Below, piece by piece: positions 1-8,012 of a stretch of DNA of 32,257 nucleotides (position 1 is the first letter of the stretch; each line of letters opens with the position of its first letter). The notes under the pieces were generated by a model, which did not search any database, was not told the origin of the DNA, and saw only the letters and a list, made by a program, of their open reading frames with translations. The position numbers were made by a program, and so were the translations under genes. This DNA is from Reyranella sp. (GTDB lineage Bacteria; Pseudomonadota; Alphaproteobacteria; Reyranellales; Reyranellaceae). The stretch spans positions 1-32,257 of the forward strand of contig JALHMO010000077.1 of NCBI GenBank assembly GCA_022844015.1, given 5' to 3'.

Positions 1-2
1 AG

Positions 3-506
3 GCCTGGGTGCGCGAGCTCGCCGACCCGGAGATCGGCGACTTTCGCGGCCTGGCGGATGGCACTGGCGGTCTCGCCTCGGTCGACCGGCTGGTGCAGAT
101 CGCGACCACGATGATCTTCGTCGCCACGGCCGAGCATTCCAGCACCAACAACGGCCAGTTCGACATGTACGGCTACATCCCCAATGTTCCGGGCACGCTG
201 TTCGCAGCGCCGCCGTCCAGCAAGGCGCCGCTGTCGGAGCAAAGCCTGCTCGACGCGCTACCGGCACCCGGCATCGCCGTCCAGCAGATCGGCATGGTCC
301 ATCTGCTGAGCGAGCCGACCGAGGAGCCGCTGGGCCGCTATCCGACCGGCTTCTTCGCCGGCAACCCGGAGATCGAGCCGATGGTGGATCGCTTCAACCG
401 GGCGCTGCGGGAGATCGGCGCCGAGATCGACGCCCGCAACGCGCAGCTCGCCGTGCCATACACTTACCTGCACCCGAAGTTCCTCTACGGCAGCATCGAA
501 ATCTGA
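3..506 (+). CDS. Lipoxygenase, C-terminal part (5' end outside window)
   Basis: The reading frame is open from the left edge, so this is the last ~167 residues of a longer protein (lipoxygenases are usually 550-700 residues). Lipoxygenases insert O2 into polyunsaturated fatty acids using a non-haem iron. Seen here: a segment HSSTNNGQF (His codon at 135) matching the family's H-x3-N-x-G-Q iron-ligand helix, with the Asn ligand four residues after the His, then YGYIPN, and a terminus PYTYLHPKFLYGSIEI. The very last residue is Ile, whose carboxylate is an iron ligand in this family, so the C-terminus is intact. The N-terminal half with the first two His ligands and any signal peptide lies outside the window. 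Only 18 bp separate its stop from the next gene, so the two are probably co-transcribed. Family assignment is firm; substrate and regiospecificity cannot be read from this part. Confidence 0.9.
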   Translation, partial: AWVRELADPEIGDFRGLADGTGGLASVDRLVQIATTMIFVATAEHSSTNNGQFDMYGYIPNVPGTLFAAPPSSKAPLSEQSLLDALPAPGIAVQQIGMVHLLSEPTEEPLGRYPTGFFAGNPEIEPMVDRFNRALREIGAEIDARNAQLAVPYTYLHPKFLYGSIEI

Positions 507-524
507 GGCCGGGCGGAACTCGCC

Positions 525-3500
525 GTGACCGACCTGCCCGGCTACCGCATCAGCGAGACGCTGCACAGCGGCACCTCCTGCTCGATCCATCGCGCCACCC
601 GCCTCGACGACGGTGCCGCGGTCATCGTCAAGGTGGACGATGGCCCGCATGCCGACATCCAGGCGCGGGCCCGCCTCGAGCACGAGTTCCAGCTCACCCG
701 AGGAATGGACGATGCCGGGATCGTCAGCGCCGTCGCTCTGGAACGGGCCGGACGCCATCATGCACTGGTCTTTGCCGATACCGGTCAGGTCTCGCTCGAA
801 CGCTACCTCGCCGGCCGCTCACTGCCGCTGACGTCGTTTTTCCGCATCGCCGGGCAGGTCGCCGACACGCTGGGGCGGCTGCATACGCGCGACATCGTCC
901 ACAAGGACGTCAAGCCGGCCAACCTTCTCGTCGACCCGCAAACGCTCGCCACCCGGCTCACCGATTTCGGCATCGCCGCCGACCGGGCGCGCGAGACCGC
1001 CGCGAGCCGCCCCCCGGAGGAGCTGGAAGGCACGCTGCACTACATCGCCCCGGAGCAGACCGGCCGGATGAACCGCAGCATCGACGGACGCGCCGATCTC
1101 TATGCGCTCGGCGTCACCTTCTACGAGATGCTGGTGCGGCGACTGCCGTTCGAGACCGAGGATCGCGCCGAGCTCATCCACCGCCACCTCACCGTCCTGC
1201 CCCGGCCGCCGCGCGACCTCGACCCCGACATTCCCGAGCCGCTGTCGCGCCTGGTCATGAAGCTCTTGGCCAAGGATCCGGACGAGCGCTACCAGAGCGC
1301 GACCGGGCTGGCGCGCGACCTCGCGGCTCTGGCCGAAGCGGTGGCGGCAGGCCAAGCCGGCGACGGCTTCACGCTGGCCACGCGCGACGTTCCCGACCGG
1401 CTGCGCCTGCCCGAGCGCCTGTACGGCCGCGAGGCCGAGCTCGCCGCGCTGGTGGAAGCGGTGGACGGCGTCGCCATCGGCCGCGCCCAGCTTGTCGTCA
1501 TCGCCGGGAGCTCGGGCGTCGGCAAATCATCGCTGGTTCGCGAGGTCATGCGCCCCGTGGCGGGACGGCGCGGTCACTTGATCTCCGGCAAGTTCGACCA
1601 GCTCAACCGCAGCACGCCCTATCGGGCGATCGGGCAGGCTTTCGAGGAACTTGTGCGCAAGCTGCTGGGCGACACGGCCGAGCAGGTCGAGCAGTGGCGC
1701 CGCGACCTGCTGGAGGCGATGGGACCGAGCGCCCAGGTCGTGCTCGACGCCGTGCCCGGCCTCGAACGGCTGGTCGGCGAGCTGCCGCCGGCGCCGGTGC
1801 TGGCTGCCGCCGAAACCCAACAGCGGTTCAACCTGGTGTTCCGTCGCCTGATGCGCGCGCTCGCCGGCCCGCGCCATCCGCTGGTGATCTTCCTGGACGA
1901 TTTGCAATGGGCAGACAGCGCGTCGCTCGCCCTGATCGAGGTCCTGCTGACCGATCCCGATCTCGGCGGCCTTCTCGTGATCGGCGCCTATCGCGACAAC
2001 GAGGTCTATGCCGGTCATCCGCTGGAAACTCTGCTGTCCAGCCTGGCGCGCGAGAGGGCGCCCAGCCGGCGTATCGTCCTGGCGCCACTGGAGCGCGCCA
2101 GCGTCATCCCTCTGATCGGAGACACGTTGCGGATCGACGTCGGCGAGGCCACGCCGCTCGCCGCCCTGGTGACGGCCAAGACCCTGGGCAATCCGTTCTT
2201 CGTGCGACAGTTCCTGCGCACGCTCGAGGAGAAGAAGCTCCTCGTCTTCGACGCGGCGGCGGCGCGCTGGACATGGGACGTGAGCCGGATCGAGCAGGAG
2301 CAGATTGCCGACAACGTGGTCGAGCTGGTCACCGGCCGCATTGCCCAGCTGGCACCCGCCAGCCAGCGCCTGGCGCGGATCGCCGCCGCGATCGGCAACC
2401 ATTTCGATCTCGAGACGCTCGCCCTGGTGTCGGGCGACACGCCGCGCGAGACGGCGGCTGCGCTCGCCCAGCCGCTCGCCCAGGAAATCCTCGCGCCAAT
2501 CGGCGAGGGCTACAAGTACGCCCGCTGGTCCGGCGTCACGCCGGAGTCGGACATTTCCTACCGCTTTGCGCACGACCGGCTGCAGCAGGCCGCCTACGCA
2601 ATGATCCCGCCGGGAGAGCGGCCCCGGCTGCACGCCCATATCGGCGAGCTGATCCACCAACGCTCGACGCCGGCGCAGCGCGAGGACCGCCTTTTCGAGA
2701 TCGTCGGCCATCTCAATCTCGCCGCCGCCCTGCCCGCGTCGCGCGAACGGCGCGCCGAGCTCGCCGAGCTGAACCTTCGCGCCGGTCAAAAGGCGCGCGG
2801 GTCGAACGCCTACGAGGCGGCACTGGCCCACTGCGCGGCCGGCCTGGGCCTCGTCGATGCCGAGTCCGATCCCCGCCTGCGCCACGCGCTCGGGGTCTCG
2901 CATATCGAGGCGATGTATCTCTGTGGCCGCTTCGAGGAGGCCGAGCGCCTCGCCCACGAACTGCTCGGGCGCACCGAACGGCCGCTCGACAAGGTTGCCG
3001 TTCTCGAGCAGCTCGTCCTGGCGCACACCACGCGCCTGCAATACCGCCGCGCGATCGATACCGCGCTGCAGGCGCTCGAGCTACTCGGCGAGAAGATACC
3101 CGGCTACCCCAGCCAGCTCCACGTGATGGCCGAGCTGGCCGGCACCAAGCTCGCGCTGGCCGGCAAGCGCGCCGACGACCTGCGGCGGCTGCCCCGCATG
3201 GTCGACCCGCGGAAGCTGGCCGCCATGCGCATCCTGATGCTGGCGACGGCTCCGGCGTACTTCGAGAACCAGAACCTTCTGCCGATCCTCTCGCTGCGCA
3301 TGGTGCGGCTGTCGGTGCGCTACGGCAACGCCGCCCACTCCGCCTACGGCTACGTCATGTACGGGCTCGTGCTCTGTGGCGTCCTGAACGACATGGCGGG
3401 CGGGCTGGCCCTCGGCCGGTTCGCCCTGGAGGCAATCGACCTGTTCGATGCGCCGCAGGCGATTCGCGGCCGCGTCTCCATGGTGTTCGGCGGGTTCATC

Positions 3501-5657
3501 CTGCACTGGAACGGCCGTCTGGCCGAAACACTGCCGTTCTTCGCGGAAGGCGCGCACGCTTCCCTGGAGGCGGGCGACCTCGAGTTCCATGGCTACAACC
3601 GCTATGGCCATGCCTCCTACGCGTTCATGAGCGGCATGCCCCTCGACAAGGTGTCCGAGATTCTCGAGACCGGCTACCAGGCGGTGCTCCGGAACAAGCA
3701 CGAGAAGACACAGCGCGTCTTCCGCATGGCGCGGCAGGCGGTGCGCGAGCTGCGTGGCAGCGCTGCCGCGGAGCCGGTGCCGGAAGCGCTGTTCGACGAG
3801 GCCTCCGAGGTCGCCTACTGGATCGAGCGCGACCGCATGGCGCTTGCCTACTACTACGAGTTCCGGCTGCTCAAGCAGTTCATGGCCCGGGACTACCAGG
3901 GCTGCATCGCCAGCGCCCGCGTGATCGACGAGAACTTCAACGTCGTGCTGGGCATGGCATTCTCCGCCTGGTACCTGCCCTACCAGTCGCTGGCGCTGAT
4001 GGCGCTGATGCCGGGGATGAACCTGGCCGCCCGCCGGGCCGCCCAGCGCACCCTACGCCGCAACCAGCGGCGCCTGCGCACCTGGTCACGCCACGCGCCG
4101 CACAACTACCTGCACAAGCACAGGCTGCTGGAGGCCGAGCTCGCCCGGCTGAACGGACGCATCCTGGACGCGGAACGGTCGTACGACGAGGCGATCCGGC
4201 TTGCCGAGCGGCATGGCGCGCTGCCCGACGCGGCCCTCGCCCACGAGCTCGCCGGCGAGTTCGAGCTGGCGCGCGGCCGGACGACCGCGGGACGCGCCCA
4301 TCTGCACGAGGCGCGTCAGGGCTATCGGCAGTGGGGCGCGATGGCCTGGGTCGACCTTCTCGAGCGGCGTCATGGCGAGACCTTCGGCGCGGCGCGCGAA
4401 GGCACCGCGACGCCGGGGGCGATGACGGCGCTTTACACCAGCGAGACCAAGGGCATGCTCGACGTCGCCGCCATCACGCGCGCCGCCGGCGCCATTTCCG
4501 GCAAGATCCTGGTCGACGATGTCGTCGCCGAGGTCCTCGCGGCCTCGGTGGTCAATGCCGGCGCAACCCGCGGCCTGCTCCTGCTGGCGCGCGGCGGCGA
4601 GCTCGCCCTCCTGGGCGAGATGACGGGCGGTGTCCGTACGCAGGCCCTCGGCCCGCGGCCCTTCGCCGGCTCCGGCAAGGGACCCGAGCGGCTGATCAAC
4701 TACGTCGCCCGTACGCGCGAAAGCGTGGTGCTCGACGACGCGACTCGCGACGAGACCTACGGCGCCGATCCCTTCATCGTCGCCCACCGGCCGCTGTCCA
4801 TCCTGTGCATGCCCCTGCTTGGCCGAGGCGAGCTGGTGGGCGTGCTCTATGTCGATAACGGGCTCGCCCGCGGCGCCTTCACCGCGAACCGCATCCAGAC
4901 CCTGGGGATGCTGGCGTCCCAGGCCGTGATCTCGCTCGACAACGCGCGGCTGTACCAGGAGATCCGCGCCCATGCCGAAGCCCTCGAGCTCAACGTCAGG
5001 GAGCGTACCCGCGAGCTCGAGGATGCCTATGGCCGGCTGAGGGAGATCTTCGGCAAGTACGTGCCGCGCCGCGTCGCCGAGGCGATCGTCGCCGGCCAGG
5101 GCTCGCTGCGCCCGACCCAGACCGAGGCGACCATCCTCTATTCCGACATCCAGGACTTCACCGGCATCGTCGAACGGCTGTCGCCCGACCGCGTGGTCGA
5201 CATGCTGAACGAGTACTTTCCCAGGGTGATCGAGCCGATCGACCGCAACGGTGGAATCGTGAACCAGTTCCTCGGTGACGCCATGCTGGTTACCTTCAAC
5301 ATTCCGATTGCCGATCCGCAGCATGCCGACAAGGCGCTGCGCACGGCGCGCGACATCCAAGATCTGGTGACCGGGCGCACTTTCGCCGGCATCGAGCTGG
5401 TGACGCGCATCGGCATCAACACCGGCAATGTCATCGCCGGCAATGTCGGTTCGGGAGGACGCCTCAACTACGCGGTCTACGGCGATGCCGTGAATCTCGC
5501 CGCCCGCCTCGAGCAACTCAACAAGAGCTACGGCACGCGCATCCTGGTCTCCGGCACGACGGTGGAGAGGCTGGGCGACACGACGGGGCTCCTGCCGGTA
5601 GGCGACGTCGTGGTGCGGGGCAAGTCGGTGCCCGTGCAGATCTACCGCCTCGACTAG
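525..5657 (+). CDS. Multidomain Ser/Thr kinase - AAA ATPase - GAF - adenylate/guanylate cyclase
   Basis: A 1710-residue signalling protein. Residues ~7-270 are a Ser/Thr kinase: Lys36 in VIVKV, HKDVKPAN at 126-133 (HRD changed to HKD), DFG at 147-149 and APE at 175-177. Residues ~297-480 start an AAA/NACHT-like ATPase with Walker A GSSGVGKSS (328-336) and Walker B FLDDLQWAD (456-464). A long helical, TPR-like region follows to ~1310. A GAF domain covers ~1315-1480, a short coiled coil leads out of it, and a class III cyclase domain covers ~1530-1710. The cyclase keeps metal ligands Asp1541 and Asp1585 and transition-state residues Asn1657 and Arg1661. The usual substrate-selecting Lys is Gln1581 and the usual Asp/Thr is Ala1650. 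The start is a GTG with a GGGCGGA stretch upstream; no upstream in-frame ATG fits better because the lipoxygenase gene ends at 506. This architecture resembles PknK/HstK-type sensor proteins. The input signal is unknown. The kinase looks active by motif; nucleotide specificity of the cyclase is uncertain. Confidence 0.92.
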   Translation: MTDLPGYRISETLHSGTSCSIHRATRLDDGAAVIVKVDDGPHADIQARARLEHEFQLTRGMDDAGIVSAVALERAGRHHALVFADTGQVSLERYLAGRSLPLTSFFRIAGQVADTLGRLHTRDIVHKDVKPANLLVDPQTLATRLTDFGIAADRARETAASRPPEELEGTLHYIAPEQTGRMNRSIDGRADLYALGVTFYEMLVRRLPFETEDRAELIHRHLTVLPRPPRDLDPDIPEPLSRLVMKLLAKDPDERYQSATGLARDLAALAEAVAAGQAGDGFTLATRDVPDRLRLPERLYGREAELAALVEAVDGVAIGRAQLVVIAGSSGVGKSSLVREVMRPVAGRRGHLISGKFDQLNRSTPYRAIGQAFEELVRKLLGDTAEQVEQWRRDLLEAMGPSAQVVLDAVPGLERLVGELPPAPVLAAAETQQRFNLVFRRLMRALAGPRHPLVIFLDDLQWADSASLALIEVLLTDPDLGGLLVIGAYRDNEVYAGHPLETLLSSLARERAPSRRIVLAPLERASVIPLIGDTLRIDVGEATPLAALVTAKTLGNPFFVRQFLRTLEEKKLLVFDAAAARWTWDVSRIEQEQIADNVVELVTGRIAQLAPASQRLARIAAAIGNHFDLETLALVSGDTPRETAAALAQPLAQEILAPIGEGYKYARWSGVTPESDISYRFAHDRLQQAAYAMIPPGERPRLHAHIGELIHQRSTPAQREDRLFEIVGHLNLAAALPASRERRAELAELNLRAGQKARGSNAYEAALAHCAAGLGLVDAESDPRLRHALGVSHIEAMYLCGRFEEAERLAHELLGRTERPLDKVAVLEQLVLAHTTRLQYRRAIDTALQALELLGEKIPGYPSQLHVMAELAGTKLALAGKRADDLRRLPRMVDPRKLAAMRILMLATAPAYFENQNLLPILSLRMVRLSVRYGNAAHSAYGYVMYGLVLCGVLNDMAGGLALGRFALEAIDLFDAPQAIRGRVSMVFGGFILHWNGRLAETLPFFAEGAHASLEAGDLEFHGYNRYGHASYAFMSGMPLDKVSEILETGYQAVLRNKHEKTQRVFRMARQAVRELRGSAAAEPVPEALFDEASEVAYWIERDRMALAYYYEFRLLKQFMARDYQGCIASARVIDENFNVVLGMAFSAWYLPYQSLALMALMPGMNLAARRAAQRTLRRNQRRLRTWSRHAPHNYLHKHRLLEAELARLNGRILDAERSYDEAIRLAERHGALPDAALAHELAGEFELARGRTTAGRAHLHEARQGYRQWGAMAWVDLLERRHGETFGAAREGTATPGAMTALYTSETKGMLDVAAITRAAGAISGKILVDDVVAEVLAASVVNAGATRGLLLLARGGELALLGEMTGGVRTQALGPRPFAGSGKGPERLINYVARTRESVVLDDATRDETYGADPFIVAHRPLSILCMPLLGRGELVGVLYVDNGLARGAFTANRIQTLGMLASQAVISLDNARLYQEIRAHAEALELNVRERTRELEDAYGRLREIFGKYVPRRVAEAIVAGQGSLRPTQTEATILYSDIQDFTGIVERLSPDRVVDMLNEYFPRVIEPIDRNGGIVNQFLGDAMLVTFNIPIADPQHADKALRTARDIQDLVTGRTFAGIELVTRIGINTGNVIAGNVGSGGRLNYAVYGDAVNLAARLEQLNKSYGTRILVSGTTVERLGDTTGLLPVGDVVVRGKSVPVQIYRLD

Positions 5658-5726
5658 CCCGGTGACGTTTCCCGCACGCCATCCGCCCGTCGAGAGCGGC
5701 AATCAACAGGACTGTCTCCCTCCGGT

Positions 5727-6533
5727 CTATCGCGCGTCGCGGAATTCCTCGTTCAGCCGATCGGTGACCAGCATGTGACCCGCCTTGTGGGTGATGCAGA
5801 AGGGCGGCCTGGCCGCCTCGATCACGGTTTGCGGCGTCACCCCGCAGGCCCAGAACAGCGGCACCTCGCCGGCACGGATGTCGGGCTCGCCGCCGAACTC
5901 GGGCCGATCGATGTCGGCGATTCCGATCGCGGCGGGATCGCCGAAATGGATCGGTGCGCCGTGCACGCGCGGGAAGCGCGCGGTGATCTCGATGGCGCGG
6001 ATGGCGTTGGGCACGGTGAAGTTGCGCATCGACACCACCATCTTGCCGTGCAGGCGGCCGGCCGGCGCGGTGTCGAGGCCGGTGCGATAGGTGCACACCT
6101 TCCTGCCCTGCTCGATGTGGCGGATCGGGACGCCGGCGTCGAGCAGCGCCGACTCGAACGAGTAGGAGCAGCCCAGGGCGAAGGCCACCAGGTCGTCGCG
6201 CCACAGGTGGCTGATGTCGGTCTCCTCCGACACCGGCACACCGTCGCGGAACACCCGGTAGCGCGGCAGGTCGCGACGGACGTCGATGTCGTCGCCCAGG
6301 CCCGGCAAGGCGGGATCGCCGGGCTCGCTGCGCGCGATCAACGGGCAGGGCTTGGGATTGGCGGCGCAGAAGGCCGCGAACTCCTCGGCCCAGTCGGACG
6401 GCAGGATCGCCAGATTGGCCTGCACGTGGCCGGGCGCCAGCCCCGTGGTCACGGTGCTGTGGCGGCCGGCGCGGATTTCTTCACGCAGGAACCTCGCGGA
6501 GTCGATCCCTGTCGGTAGGGTTGGCGCGTTCAT
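5727..6533 (-). CDS. DUF1445 family putative hydro-lyase (D-glutamate cyclase-related)
   Basis: A 268-residue soluble protein of the DUF1445/YcsI family. Recognisable segments are LAPGHVQANLAILP, LGCSYSFESALL, HIEQGRKVCTYRT, and a C-terminal FCITHKAGHMLVTD. The family is annotated as putative hydro-lyase; the related mitochondrial enzyme DGLUCY converts D-glutamate to 5-oxo-D-proline. Its length is typical for bacterial members. The ATG at 6533 was chosen over an upstream ATG at 6596 because GGGAGAA lies just before it and homology starts there. It is divergent from the GNAT gene and convergent with the kinase-cyclase gene (69 bp gap, no clear terminator). There is no 5-oxoprolinase gene nearby in the window, so the physiological substrate stays open. 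Confidence 0.85.
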   Translation of the reverse strand: MNAPTLPTGIDSARFLREEIRAGRHSTVTTGLAPGHVQANLAILPSDWAEEFAAFCAANPKPCPLIARSEPGDPALPGLGDDIDVRRDLPRYRVFRDGVPVSEETDISHLWRDDLVAFALGCSYSFESALLDAGVPIRHIEQGRKVCTYRTGLDTAPAGRLHGKMVVSMRNFTVPNAIRAIEITARFPRVHGAPIHFGDPAAIGIADIDRPEFGGEPDIRAGEVPLFWACGVTPQTVIEAARPPFCITHKAGHMLVTDRLNEEFRDAR

Positions 6534-6681
6534 CCCGGTTCTCCCGCGGCACCTGGCAACGGGCACATCCTCGCCCGGCAAGGCACCGGCAAACAAGGGG
6601 CCGGGATCGCGGCAGCCCGCTGCACGATTGCTTTCGCCTCGTCTCCGCCCCTACGCTCTCCCGAGGCTCGAGGGCTCAGCA

Positions 6682-7152
6682 ATGCATTGGCGAATTCGAG
6701 TTGCCCGTCCGGATGACGCGGCGGAGGTGCACCAGGTCATTGTGGCGGCGCTTCGGGAAACCAATGCCAGGGACTATGCGGCGAGCGTCATCGCACGCCT
6801 CGAGGAAAGCTTCAGCCCGGCCGAGGTGCGGAGCATGATCGACACCAGAAAGTCGTTCGTGGCCCTGGCGGGATCGCGAATCGTCGGGACCGCCGCGCTG
6901 GACGGCAGCGTGGTTCGCACCGTGTTCGTGGCCCCGGACGTCCAGGGGCGGGGCATGGGCAGGCTCCTGATGGCGGAGGTCGAGAAGGCGTCTCGCGAAG
7001 CTGGCATCGAGATCCTGACCGTACCCGCCTCCCTGACAGGCGAGCCCTTCTACGCGAAGCTCGGCTTCAAGGCGGTGCGGGAAACCTGCTACGAGGACGC
7101 GCGCACCATCATCATGGAGCGCGCCCTCGGCGAAGAGCCCGCCGCCAGGTGA
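6682..7152 (+). CDS. GNAT family N-acetyltransferase
   Basis: A 156-residue single-domain GNAT protein. It transfers an acetyl group from acetyl-CoA to an amine that cannot be identified from sequence. The acetyl-CoA pyrophosphate loop is visible as VQGRGMGRLLM (motif A, Q-x-x-G-x-G/A), preceded by the strand TVFVAPD. It ends with the FYAKLGFKAV motif B typical of the family. The frame stays open far upstream, but ATG 6682 fits the beginning of the fold (WRIRVARPDDA) and has GAGGG about 8 nt upstream. It is the only plus-strand gene between two minus-strand genes and has no obvious operon partner. Confidence 0.85.
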   Translation: MHWRIRVARPDDAAEVHQVIVAALRETNARDYAASVIARLEESFSPAEVRSMIDTRKSFVALAGSRIVGTAALDGSVVRTVFVAPDVQGRGMGRLLMAEVEKASREAGIEILTVPASLTGEPFYAKLGFKAVRETCYEDARTIIMERALGEEPAAR

Positions 7153-7267
7153 CCGACCCGGTTGTGACGCCGCTGCTGTCGTCCCGAGCGAGGCGCCTGC
7201 TGCGCAAGCGCCGCAAGCGCGGGACCTTCTCTGCGACCTCGGAGACCTCGCGCTACGGCGCCTCGCC

Positions 7268-7288
7268 GGCCGCCGTCACTCGGCGGCC
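7268..7288 (-). terminator. Hairpin spanning the VOC gene stop codon
   Basis: A perfect 8-bp stem (GGCCGCCG at 7268-7275 against CGGCGGCC at 7281-7288) encloses a 5-nt loop that contains the TGA stop of the VOC gene. There is no T-run, so it is at best a weak terminator or an mRNA 3'-end stabiliser. Confidence 0.35.
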
Positions 7289-7815
7289 TGCGGGATCTCC
7301 TTCGCGCGGATCGTGGCGATCTTGGCTTGCGCCCGCGCACGGCGCTCGTCGAAGCGCGCCAGCCGGCGCTGCGGGTTGGGGCGGGCGACGTTGCCTTCCA
7401 CCCCCGGATCCTTCTGCGAGCCGACCCAGCCGTGCGCGGCGATGTCGAAGATGATGCCGTCGAGGTCGGTATGCTTGACCTCGTAGCCGTTCGGGTTGTT
7501 GGTGTCGCCCATGATCCAGGTCGCGCCGGTGTTGCGCACGATCTTGCCCTGCTCCACCACGTCGTCGACCCAGAAGCCGATATGGTGGATGCCGACATAG
7601 TCCACCCCGGTGCCCTGGGAGGCCTCGTCGCTCTTGAAATGGAGGATGGCGAGGTTGACGACGCCGTCGGTCAGGAACACGCCCTCGGCCAGCGGGCCGT
7701 CGAGCTCCGTGACCTCCTCCAGGCCCATCGCCTGCTTGTAGAACTCGGCGGTCTCCCACGGGTCCTTGACGCTGAGCGCGATGTGGCGGATGCGGCCTCT
7801 GGTCTGAGCGGTCAT
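7276..7815 (-). CDS. VOC superfamily (glyoxalase/dioxygenase fold) protein
   Basis: A 179-residue protein with one vicinal-oxygen-chelate domain: the start RIRHIALSVKDPWETAEFYKQ contains the first metal-binding His, and YVGIHHIGFWVDD and GYEVKHTDLDGIIFDI follow with further candidate His and acidic ligands. Members act as dioxygenases, lyases, isomerases or resistance proteins, so the reaction cannot be set. The C-terminal ~50 residues are charged and rich in Arg and Ala, outside the core fold. An ATG lies at 7833, but the ATG at 7815 is preferred because AAGGGAG sits 7-13 nt before it. It is divergent from the aminotransferase gene and shares the 7816-8012 control region. Confidence 0.85.
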   Translation of the reverse strand: MTAQTRGRIRHIALSVKDPWETAEFYKQAMGLEEVTELDGPLAEGVFLTDGVVNLAILHFKSDEASQGTGVDYVGIHHIGFWVDDVVEQGKIVRNTGATWIMGDTNNPNGYEVKHTDLDGIIFDIAAHGWVGSQKDPGVEGNVARPNPQRRLARFDERRARAQAKIATIRAKEIPQAAE

Positions 7816-7903
7816 GAATTGGCTCCCTTCCATCAGCGATCGACCGGGAAGTGTAGCGGGAATCCGACCGGCAACCTAGAGCCCGCTCGCCGCCACGGCG
7901 CCG

Positions 7904-7955
7904 TCGGATGTGCGCCATCGGATGTGCGGCTCGTTCGCCCGCTTGCCGCTATACT
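7904..7955 (+). promoter_or_regulatory. Direct repeats and candidate -10 upstream of the class III PLP gene
   Basis: The 11-mer TCGGATGTGCG occurs at 7904-7914 and again at 7918-7928 (14-bp period). A near-consensus -10 TATACT lies at 7950-7955, about 58 nt before the ATG at 8013. No good -35 is visible at 16-18 bp spacing. The second repeat sits where a -35-proximal activator would bind. This is a plausible activator-dependent promoter; the protein is unknown. Confidence 0.4.
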
Positions 7956-8012
7956 CGCGATCCTGTGGGTGCGCGCAACGCACCGGAACGACCGGCCGGT
8001 ATCGGAGGGGAG

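Noticed and set aside
1694..4858. 1054-codon plus-strand open frame inside the kinase-cyclase gene
   Set aside because: It is an off-frame shadow of a high-GC gene: composition is dominated by Arg, Ala, Gly and Pro, with no domain or motif, and the real frame carries kinase, ATPase and cyclase motifs.
4086..5702. Minus-strand 538-codon frame over the cyclase domain
   Set aside because: Antisense shadow of the GC-rich plus-strand gene; no motif, and it overlaps conserved GAF and cyclase sequence.
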